From: Uloborus plumipes
Taxonomy: Eukaryota > Arthropoda > Arachnida > Araneae > Uloboridae
DNA: 64,000 bases
Assembly: GCA_038373865.1 (NCBI GenBank)
Contig: JAXGGA010001667.1
Location: 80,312 to 144,311 of the forward strand
Reading direction: 5' to 3'
Shown: positions 56,446 to 64,000 of the stretch, one piece after another
Position numbering within the stretch: the stretch's first letter is position 1
How the letters are laid out: every line of letters starts with the position of its first letter
The notes under the pieces: generated by a model
The model's input: only the letters and a program-made list of their open reading frames with translations
Database searches by the model: none
Told to the model about the DNA's origin: nothing
Made by a program: the position numbers and the translations under genes

Positions 56446-59400
56446 CTAATTTTCGTCGATAATCTTCACACCAATCAAATTTTTCTGTGAATAAAACTGC
56501 GGTGCTGGGAGTGCCTTCGTCAGAATGTCCGCACGCTGCTCGTCACTTCTGACGTAATTTATTCGAAAATGTCCCTTTAAAAATTCGTCTTGGACGAATT
56601 TGTATCGTTGGTCGATGTGCTTCGTACGTGCGTGGAACACCGGGTTTTTTATGTACTTGATAGTACTCTGATTATCAATCTGTAAGATTGGCACTGAAAC
56701 GTGGTTAGCAATCTCGCCAAATAACCTTTTCAACCATATCAAATCTTTAGTGGCATCGGCTGCCGCCATAAACTCCGCCTCCGTCGTTGAATTGGATATT
56801 GCCTCCTGTAGCTTGCTTCTCCAAGTAATTGCACCTCCACCATAAAAAGAAATCACACCTGTGCGAGATCTGCGTGTTTCTGCACAGCTGTTGTTATCTG
56901 CGTCACTGAACAACATTAGACTTCTGTCACCTTCACAATTATACACAATACCATGTCCAGTGGTATTGCATAGATATCTTAATGTGGTCTGTACTATTTC
57001 CCAATCTATCTCTGTAGGACTGTCTAACTTACGTGACACTAAGCTTACCGAATAAGCAATGTCTGGTCTAGATCCCATCGCCAAATAAAGCAAGCTGCCA
57101 ACTACTGATCTGTAGGGAATTTCACTGCTTAGAGGCTTTGCCTCTTTGATCTGGACCATACCATCTTCATTTGGCGGACTGTAATCAACAGTGAGACTCG
57201 ATTTCTTCACGGGAATGCGTGATGTTTTGGCATCTCCAAATCGATCAAGAACCTTTCTTGTGAATGCTTCTTGATGCAAGAAGAGCGAGCCGTCTTTCAA
57301 ACGTTCAACTTGCAGTCCAAGAAAACAACTGAGCGTCGTCACTTTAAGGTTGAAATGTTGCTTGAGTTCATCTATGAATTTGAAAAATGCTGCTTCATCC
57401 TGAACAGCCACGATTCCATCGTCAACATAAATTGCCATTAGCATTTTACGTCCATTATCATTGCTTATGAACATGCAATGATCGGATTTACTTTGAATCA
57501 TGCCATGTTTCTTTAATACTTCAGTAAACTTGGCATTCCAACATCGTCCAGCTTGTTTCAAGCCGTATAGAGGTCGGAGCATTTTGCATATGCGCCCACT
57601 TCCGTCATCATATCCTTCGGGTTGACGCATATATATCTCCTCAGTCAGTTCGCCATACAGGAACGCTGTCTCTACGTCAATTTGAAATAATTTAAGATTC
57701 TCCTTGGCTGCTGTGGCGATTATAGCTCGAATAGTATCATAGCGGCAGACTGGGCTAAATGTTTCCCCATAATCAATGTATGGAGTCTGTGTGTACCCCT
57801 TTACGACTAAACGGCTCTTGAATCTTTCTATTGAGCCGTCTGGCTTTGTTTTCACCTTATAAACCCAGCGGTTGCCAAGGATTTTTCGTCCATTGGGTGG
57901 GTCGACAAGTCGCCACGTTTCATGTTTGGCGTGTGAAGCCATTTCTTCGTCCATGGCTCGTTTCCAGTTGACATGATCAGGAGATTTCGTTGCTTCGTCA
58001 TATGTTTTGGGCTCATTCAACTTGAGAACACTGCAATATATTTCGTAGTCGTCAAATCTGGCAGGGCGTTGGATAGTTGAACGGTCTCGCAATGTATGAG
58101 TTGTCATCTGTATTGGTTCAGCTTCATCCTCGCATGGATTATCAGCCTCCTGCAAGTCTGCATCAATAATCGGAAGTTTAAACTCCATGTCGTTTGATGA
58201 ACCAGTACTAGATGTCGCTTCTACAGGCTGGGAAGAAGGACCAACTTGCTGTTCATTGAACACTACGTTGGTACTCTTTATCGTGTCGTTCTTTGACGGT
58301 ATGAACACTCGATATCCATCGTCGTCACAATAACCAACCAAATAGCCCTTTACAGCTTTGTCTTCCAATTTGTTTCTGTTGACATCTGGTACATGTACAA
58401 ATGCAGCTGATCCAAAAATTCGAATCTTGTTGATGTCTGGCTTGCGTCTAAACCATTTCTCAAACGGAGATTCTCCTGCGGTTTTACTTGGTCCTGTTCG
58501 ATTGAGAATGTAGACAGCGGTAGATGCTGCTTCTGCCCATAAAAACTGCGGCAAGCCTGAATCCTTCAGCATAGTGCGAACTGCATTCATTATTGTTCGA
58601 TTCTCCCTTTCGACCAATCCGTTTTGTTCAGGCGTATATGGCATAGTTACTCGAAACTTGATTCCTGCATCATTTGTCAGCTTCATTAATTCCGCATTGT
58701 TGAACTCGCGACCACCGTCTGTAACCAGTTCTTTAACATTTATCCCTTCCTTGTTGGTCCGAACAAGAAACTGCTTGACTTTATCCACAGTCTCGTCTTT
58801 ATACCTCAAAAATTCCACGCTTCTGAACTTTGAATAATCGTCTTTCAGCACTAACATATACTTCTTGCCACCTCTTGACAATACTGGGGATTCGAGCAAG
58901 TCTGCGTGTATTATCTCGCCACACGTCTGTGTTTTGAATCTCTTTGATTTAAACGTTCGTCGACTTTGTTTACCATATGTACAAGGCTCGCAAAACACTC
59001 TATCATCGATGAAATCGATATCATTCTGACGTAGGTACTGCTTCACATACTGTATTCCCTGGTGCCCCAGCCGTCGATGCCAAAGTGATAACGGCAATTT
59101 TGTCGTCACCGTCATTGCCGTATCAGGGAAAGGGGTTGTCATGTCGTTCTCAATGAAGTAGGCAAAAGCGGCAGAACCTCCTTTTGGTTTGACTGGTTTT
59201 GCACGTAGTTCAAAGAGTCCATTTGGTGAGCATGGAGCCTCTAAAAGTACATTATCAGGGTTTTCTTTACGGAAGAAACGACAAGTCATGTCGTCTGAAT
59301 CACCAAAGTTCGAGATTCCTCGATTCATCGCCTTTGAAGCTGATAGCAAATTTTTGCCAATATTCGGTGCATATAGTACGTCACTGAGAACTATAGATTT

Positions 59401-60546
59401 TTCTACGTTTCCAACTATTGCACACATTTCAATGTCCCCACAGCCGTAGGCCGGTATTGTCTGCTTGTTACCAACCATGATTTCTCCTAGTTTGTCAAAA
59501 TGACGGTACGTCTTAAAGAACTCAGCTGAGTTCGTAATGTGTGCTGTAGCTCCGTCGTCTTTGAGCCACACATTTCGGCCACTTTCGTCGTCTTGGCATG
59601 CAAATGCACTGCATTTAGAATTCGCAATAAAGGTTGTTGTCTGGCCATTCGTCATGGATGGCGTATCAGGAAAATCTGGACAAAATTTACCAATATGCCC
59701 GGGCTTATTACAACGAAAACAGATGCCATTAAAACCTTTCGCACCGTCTTTGGTCTTACTAAGTTTATTCGTCGTCTTGGCATTATTTGTAGAGGGCTGG
59801 GATTTTTTCACCGTCTGTGTCTTTTTCCACCCCTTCTTCCATTTCTTTTCATTGCAATTTGCACCATATTTCGCATCCACTGTGAATGTTGTCGTCGTCT
59901 CGTCTCTAACTTCTTGGTTTCGTCTTTGCAATCGCATGTTGATTTGTTCAATTAATTTTTCTGGCGATTTTTCTGCCTTTGGCAATGAATCCCACTGCGA
60001 TTTGAATTCACGGTATTCATCTTCAGGAAGGATAGATAATATTCTAGGCACTAGAAGGTTTGGCGGTAATTTTCCTTCACCGCTCAATTCTTGCTCACGT
60101 TGAAGTTCAACCCACAGTGTTCGTAAACGTGCCAATGCTTGCATAACATCTTCACCTTTTTCTATCCGGAAAGTGAAAAATTGTTGCAAAAGAGTGTCTA
60201 ATTTTACGCTTGACACTTTGTCAAAATTGTTCAGCAACTCTTTCCATATCGCAACGGCAGAATTGCCATGCATGCGTATTAAGTTCAACACATTTGGCGA
60301 CACATTTGTGCGAATTATAACAGCTGCTTTCGCATTTGCTTTTACATACGCTTTTACCGATTGGTTGTATTCCTTTAGCGCTTTTTCAGTTGCTCCTTCT
60401 ATAGGTGCTTGTGGCTCGGTAAGGGAATTATTAATAATGCCCTCACAATCGTTGAGCACTAACAGAGAGTTTATTTCGAATTTCCAGTCAATCCAGTTAG
60501 ATACACCTTCTAACTTGGTGCAGTTATAAAAATTTCTAGGTTCCAT
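56446..60546 (-). CDS. Copia gag-pol polyprotein, 1366 aa
   Basis: Self-encoded polyprotein of the retrotransposon, with protease, integrase, reverse transcriptase and RNase H in Copia order. Gag covers about residues 1-290 with a CCHC knuckle (C276, C279, H284, C289). The protease motif WLKDDGATAHIT is at 327-338, where the usual D-S/T-G is D-D-G. The integrase zinc ligands are H490, H495, C519 and C522; catalytic residues D549, D610 and E646 have exact 35-residue D-E spacing. Reverse transcriptase has D957 in FQIDVETAF and YVDD at 1040-1043. RNase H has D1215, E1256 and D1291 (IDNQST). Length is close to Drosophila copia (about 1400). Start chosen at MEPRNFYNC, the first ATG after the primer site. 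The stop lies 49 bp before the 3' LTR. No frameshift separates gag from pol. Confidence 0.96.
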   Translation of the reverse strand: MEPRNFYNCTKLEGVSNWIDWKFEINSLLVLNDCEGIINNSLTEPQAPIEGATEKALKEYNQSVKAYVKANAKAAVIIRTNVSPNVLNLIRMHGNSAVAIWKELLNNFDKVSSVKLDTLLQQFFTFRIEKGEDVMQALARLRTLWVELQREQELSGEGKLPPNLLVPRILSILPEDEYREFKSQWDSLPKAEKSPEKLIEQINMRLQRRNQEVRDETTTTFTVDAKYGANCNEKKWKKGWKKTQTVKKSQPSTNNAKTTNKLSKTKDGAKGFNGICFRCNKPGHIGKFCPDFPDTPSMTNGQTTTFIANSKCSAFACQDDESGRNVWLKDDGATAHITNSAEFFKTYRHFDKLGEIMVGNKQTIPAYGCGDIEMCAIVGNVEKSIVLSDVLYAPNIGKNLLSASKAMNRGISNFGDSDDMTCRFFRKENPDNVLLEAPCSPNGLFELRAKPVKPKGGSAAFAYFIENDMTTPFPDTAMTVTTKLPLSLWHRRLGHQGIQYVKQYLRQNDIDFIDDRVFCEPCTYGKQSRRTFKSKRFKTQTCGEIIHADLLESPVLSRGGKKYMLVLKDDYSKFRSVEFLRYKDETVDKVKQFLVRTNKEGINVKELVTDGGREFNNAELMKLTNDAGIKFRVTMPYTPEQNGLVERENRTIMNAVRTMLKDSGLPQFLWAEAASTAVYILNRTGPSKTAGESPFEKWFRRKPDINKIRIFGSAAFVHVPDVNRNKLEDKAVKGYLVGYCDDDGYRVFIPSKNDTIKSTNVVFNEQQVGPSSQPVEATSSTGSSNDMEFKLPIIDADLQEADNPCEDEAEPIQMTTHTLRDRSTIQRPARFDDYEIYCSVLKLNEPKTYDEATKSPDHVNWKRAMDEEMASHAKHETWRLVDPPNGRKILGNRWVYKVKTKPDGSIERFKSRLVVKGYTQTPYIDYGETFSPVCRYDTIRAIIATAAKENLKLFQIDVETAFLYGELTEEIYMRQPEGYDDGSGRICKMLRPLYGLKQAGRCWNAKFTEVLKKHGMIQSKSDHCMFISNDNGRKMLMAIYVDDGIVAVQDEAAFFKFIDELKQHFNLKVTTLSCFLGLQVERLKDGSLFLHQEAFTRKVLDRFGDAKTSRIPVKKSSLTVDYSPPNEDGMVQIKEAKPLSSEIPYRSVVGSLLYLAMGSRPDIAYSVSLVSRKLDSPTEIDWEIVQTTLRYLCNTTGHGIVYNCEGDRSLMLFSDADNNSCAETRRSRTGVISFYGGGAITWRSKLQEAISNSTTEAEFMAAADATKDLIWLKRLFGEIANHVSVPILQIDNQSTIKYIKNPVFHARTKHIDQRYKFVQDEFLKGHFRINYVRSDEQRADILTKALPAPQFYSQKNLIGVKIIDEN

Positions 60547-60696
60547 AATAACGTCGTCTATTTAAATATTAGGAACTAAAAATAAGAATACCAGAGTTCG
60601 ACCGTGGAAATGTATCGATAATAAACTCACTTCGAAAACACCAATTTAAAATTCTTCGTCATTTACAATTTATCTGCGCAGGTTAGCGTCGCTATC

Positions 60697-60706
60697 GCCC
60701 ATAACC
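60697..60706 (-). promoter_or_regulatory. Copia primer-binding site (GGTTATGGGC)
   Basis: Immediately after the 5' LTR the coding strand reads GGTTATGGGC. It is complementary to GCCCATAACC of the anticodon arm of initiator tRNA-Met, as in Drosophila copia, which is primed by a half-tRNA. The match stops after about ten bases. Confidence 0.75.
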
Positions 60707-60903
60707 TATTGTGAAAAACGAACCGTTTGCAGAAAACAAGAATTTTAATATAACAAGTAGAAAGATAACACAACATTAAAGCATCGTTGAAACTTTAGAA
60801 AACGAAACAACAGCGATATAAAACAAAAAGACTTAGTGTGTTGCCAAACGGCGATAGCACAATAATGAAAAAAGGGTTGTTGCCAGATGCTCGACTTTCA
60901 ACA
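60707..60903 (-). repeat. Copia 5' LTR (197 bp)
   Basis: Partner of 56200-56396. It should contain promoter and polyadenylation functions of the element. The right flank CTTAG (60904-60908) completes the target duplication. Confidence 0.95.
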
Positions 60904-62250
60904 CTTAGTTTTGCTCGATAAAATTCGGGGTTTCTTAAAGAAGTACGAACCCTGTATTTGATTTTAATTATGTGTTAAGTTATAATAAATGTAGTGATTA
61001 TTTTTAACGTACTGGTCTGCATCCATCATTTGGTGACAAACGAGCACTCTGCAATATTAGTATCTAGACCAATGTCCCACACCAAACAATAGTCTGGGCC
61101 ATCACATTATCGCCACACATTGAATTCTTGGCGCTCTTTTGGCGCCAACAGGAAAAAATCACCGGAGGGGGGGTAAGTCGGATTTTTTCCGGATCAAAGA
61201 AACCATACTCTTCAGGAAAATTAATCCATTCTGCAGAAGAATTTTTTTCAGCGCAAAGAAATTTGCCCAAATGTCACAGTTCTGACAACAACATAAAGAG
61301 GGAAATAACTAGATCCAATGATATTTGCTCTCCCGACGAGAAAGAAATATTTCCGATTCTGATACTCGGAAATCCCAGTTTCATTAATGTAAAGAAATAC
61401 CTACTTAAATTTGCAAATGTTTCCTTAAACCCCAAAAAATTTTGCACAGTTGATTTAATCGATGTAGATGTAGATACAGAAAAAGATGCAGAATGAAACA
61501 GAATTTGATGATGACGGCTGGGTTTTAGTACCATTGACATGAAAGAAAACTCAAATATTTTGTGAAGATTTATTTTCCATAAAAGTGAAATTCCTGCAAT
61601 ATAAGGGAAGTTACTTCACGTGGCCTGTCAATGAAGTTCCGTCAGACATTGATACTGAAGAAAGCATTAAAAAATTACCGGAACCGAACTTTGATCGGCA
61701 GTTACATATCACTTTTCCCACTTATGATTTTATCAATGACTTCAGGCTTCACTTTATTTATTTATTTTTTTTTTTTTTTGTACAATGACTCAACTTTGAT
61801 TTGCCATATTTAAAATTGCATTTCTCTTTTCATAAAACACATAGCAGGCCAAATCCCATCGGTCTTTTTTCGATTTGACACTAGACGACATTGTGTCTTT
61901 GTTTTATTCTTATAGCTTATGTGCATGCTAAAAAAAGGTTGAAAAGAAAGTTTTGCCTACTTTTCAGTAAATTTTTTGTAATTTATGTTTTTTGTTATGT
62001 TGAAAACAGCTGAAGTAAAACAGCAAGTAAGAAGTATAATTATTTATCTTTATTTTTGCAGTAATGATGTTTTGAAAACTTAACTTGCAACCTCAGTAGC
62101 CATTTTCTTTTCTAAAATACCATGTGGCTGTACCTTAGGGCACTTAACTATGTTGTACCTAGGATCATTGTGTCATTGTGTGTATTGTGTCATTAACCTA
62201 ATAGAGCAACATATGTTTCTGGATCTGAGTCAACTACACTTGCATCAACA
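60904..62250. other. No intact gene; possible upstream debris of the Tigger relic
   Basis: A plus frame at about 61128-61493 stays open for over 100 codons but shows no domain I recognise (Lys/Ser/Asp-rich end). It may be the amino-terminal or unrelated host debris of the transposase fragment that follows. The 61585-61780 frame is also featureless. Confidence 0.4.
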
Positions 62251-62288
62251 TCCATTTTATCATCTCCTGTTTCTTCTCTCCTCAAATG

Positions 62289-62800
62289 ATAAGACCCTTT
62301 CCAAAAGCAAAACTTAGGAAAACAATTTCTTGTGGAAGGAAACGTTGAAAAACTAGAATTTTAACAAATACTCCTGAGAAAGAACAGATTGAACAAAATA
62401 AGCATCAAACTATCAAAAAATTTGCGCTAAAAGAAATAATAGAATCAAGTTCTGAAAGCGATTTTGAGATACCATTTGCAGTTTCCAGTTTCCACGAAGT
62501 GAATATGATGCAATGCTAAAAGAAATTACTCAATACAAACAAAAGAAAGTTGTGAAAGACTTAACAGAAGGAAGACTTTTACTAACCAGATAAGCAGGAA
62601 AGAAGAAAATTTTTTATTTTGTAGCAGAAGGGGTGCGATTTTGAAGTAAAATTTCACAAGCATTGTGGCAATACAGAAAACTTTATCATAGAAATAGAAG
62701 ATATTTATTTCATTAACATTGATGACATTGAGATAGTGCTACCTCCACCAATTAAAACTGGACAATCAGAGCTCCAGCTTTGCCAAATTTCTTTTGCTGT
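62289..62800 (+). pseudogene. Tigger/pogo-type transposase C-terminal relic
   Basis: Plus-strand conceptual peptides with stops and frameshifts: DPFPKAKLRKTISCGRKR, KTRILTNTPEKEQIEQNKHQ, ALKEIIESSSESDFEIPFA. Then a FHKHCGNTENFIIEIEDI segment and FINIDDIEIVLPPPIKTG. The K-T-R-I-L-T-x-T-P-E-K motif after a proline/lysine stretch, an acidic serine-rich linker and a closing V/I-L-P-x-P are typical of the tails of Tigger/jerky-type DDE transposases. The catalytic core is not visible. It lies just left of a pogo-type MITE end (62943). Confidence 0.6.
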
Positions 62801-62942
62801 AGCTTTCAGAAAATATAGAATTCACTTTTTTAAAGGTGGCTCAAAGTACAACGCTATGTGGCCCAAGGTACAGCACTATGTTGTACCTGGAGCCATTTTG
62901 CATTTTCTTACTTTATTGCATTTTACCACTTTATTTTAACTA

Positions 62943-63426
62943 CAGTAGCCGCTCGTTATATCGCTCATTCGGATATATCGCTCTTTTTTTTGTCTCCCAA
63001 AAAAAAAAAAAACTTAATTCGAAACCATTTTTGAGAAAATATGTAAGGAGCTCAGAAAAGGTCTCTTTCTCATTTATTTTTTGTCATCAATGAACAAAAC
63101 GAAGGTTCTTCTATTCTTCTGAGTTCGCTGAAAAGAAGCAGCAAATTCCTGTCCCCCAAACTTGCATACTGCAGAGACAGTTTGGAAACTACTGAACACT
63201 TTCTTTTGTATTGATACAATGAGTGAAACGTATCTGGTAAGTGTCAAGAAAACACACGCCCTAAAATCTAATGTTCGAATAAATGAACTTTTATGTATGT
63301 GCACGTATAATTTACTTGTATGCTGGATAGAAAACTATTTTTAATGACCTTGGTTATATTGCGCTTTCGGATATATTGCGCTTTTTTCTTGTCCCCCGAA
63401 AAACGCGATATAACGAGGGATTACTG
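62943..63426. mobile_element. pogo/Tigger-type MITE, 484 bp
   Basis: Ends CAGTAGCCGCTCGTTATATC (left) and, reverse-complemented, CAGTAATCCCTCGTTATATC (right). Internal 'ttcggatatat.gcgcttttttcttgtcccccgaaa' segments mirror one another. TA precedes the left end; the right flank is TC, so the second TA has mutated. The core CTCGTTATA resembles the MITE at 31257. Confidence 0.72.
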
Positions 63427-64000
63427 TCTTTTCTTTAAAGCAAAGATATTTTTTAGAAGCTAAATGTGTGAGTGTTCTTTCCGTATTAATAAAAAAAAAC
63501 TGAATATATAAGTGAAATTCGTGCCAAAAAACAACTCCGAAAATAAGTGGCCTAAGGTACACCTTCCCCTACTGTTAAGTCACACAATGAATGTAGTGTA
63601 GGTTACGCACAGAAATGCTAATACTTATTTTTCTTTAATAGTTAAAAAATGTGTTTGTAAAAGAATACACTAACAATATGCTGAATTACTGCACCAATGA
63701 AGAATAAATCTGAATTTAAAATGGTATCCAAAAGTTGACTTCCTTTCGTGTTGTGTAAGTCACATCATAACAATTTCATGATATTCTGGTCAAATACAAA
63801 AAAGTGTTCTAAAAATACTACATGTTCAGCGTCAAACTGACAGACAATAAGTTTTTTTGTTTGAATAAAAATTGACTATGCAAACAATACTTGTGAAATT
63901 GTCAATTGTAGTGTAAGTCATGCGGAAAAAAAGGGGATTACTATGGGGAAAACAACGGTTTTCAAAAAATTTAGACTCAAAACTTTTTTCACTAACATTC
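63427..64000. other. No gene seen
   Basis: AT-rich. Phrases of the type 'taagtcac/taagtcat' recur at about 63575, 63755 and 63913, without coding. Confidence 0.4.

Larger units (their letters stand above)
56200..60903 (-). mobile_element. Structurally intact Ty1/Copia LTR retrotransposon, 4704 bp
   Basis: Two 197-bp LTRs (5' LTR at 60707-60903, 3' LTR at 56200-56396 on the minus strand), differing at only about two to four positions. Flanks are CTTAG on both sides. It has a primer-binding site, a purine-rich tract and a single 1366-codon gag-pol frame without stops. The combination suggests a recent insertion that may still be mobile. It lies in the presumed CYB5R4 intron 2, antisense to that gene. 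Confidence 0.95.

Noticed and set aside
59537..60529. Long plus-strand frames (188, 138 and 118 codons)
   Set aside because: Antisense to the Copia gag region; no domain, and the opposite frame is a full gag-pol.
61128..61496. Plus-strand frame of 122 codons near the Tigger relic
   Set aside because: No recognisable domain or splice context; kept only as unexplained open sequence.
45657..64000. Search for the CYB5R4 exon with the HPGG haem motif
   Set aside because: No plus-strand sequence encoding an N-V-x-P-Y...H-P-G-G segment was found by eye; not reported as present.

Overview
This window is eukaryotic: AT-rich DNA with GT-AG introns, two conserved nuclear protein-coding genes in a head-to-head arrangement, and a dense population of transposable elements at every stage of decay. 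The gene family content, the element mix (Drosophila-type Copia, BEL/Pao, mariner, Tc1, Tigger/pogo, hAT, piggyBac-type, Helitrons, tRNA-derived SINEs, C/G homopolymers beside element ends) and the large introns point to an arthropod. A chelicerate, possibly a spider, is my best guess, but that is an inference from the general look of the repeats and is not proven by any marker here.

Host genes. The minus strand of 23279-44629 carries a complete five-exon RBMX2 gene (homologue of yeast Ist3/Snu17, RES complex of the spliceosome). The coding exons sum to 1203 nt (400 codons plus stop) spread over 21 kb, and phases agree at every junction. About 630 bp away, in the opposite direction, two 5' coding exons of CYB5R4 (cytochrome b5 reductase 4) lie at 45256-45310 and 45492-45656. 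The rest of that gene is not in the window, so its second intron runs at least 18 kb to the right edge. The 44630-45255 interval is presumably a shared divergent promoter.

Left region, 1-9.5 kb: nested repeats. A TIR element (4217-5945) is split by a Helitron (4801-5774), which itself holds a tRNA-derived SINE; pre-insertion versions of both sites exist elsewhere in the window. Fragments of a non-LTR reverse transcriptase lie at about 6.9-7.1 kb and 18.3-18.5 kb. Region 9.8-14.5 kb: a decayed hAT/ZMYM1-like transposase gene interrupted by a 3.1-kb foldback-type element (10915-14020). Its terminal inverted repeats are CpG-rich minisatellites, and it is flanked by a 9-bp target duplication. Region 15-23 kb: a hAT element with a nested TA-type MITE, a short inverted-repeat element and a tRNA-Ile-like pseudogene.

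Introns of RBMX2 hold at least a dozen insertions with visible target duplications. These include hAT elements (24322-25472, 26105-27247, 35321-40041), a piggyBac-type MITE, a decayed BEL/Pao pol cut by a Helitron, a 651-bp palindromic MITE, pogo/Tigger MITEs, decayed mariner and Tc1 transposases, and a 1.8-kb palindrome in intron 1. The CYB5R4 side holds a 4.0-kb palindrome (49966-53987) with almost no loop, a second mariner relic, and a structurally intact Copia retrotransposon (56200-60903). The Copia has 197-bp LTRs, a 5-bp target duplication, one uninterrupted 1366-codon gag-pol frame and a primer site matching the initiator tRNA-Met anticodon-arm sequence. A Tigger-like transposase tail and a pogo-type MITE lie near the right edge.

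No CRISPR arrays, rRNA genes, functional tRNA genes or bacterial operons were seen. The most unusual items are the minisatellite-ended foldback element, the very long palindromes and the readable order of nested insertions.
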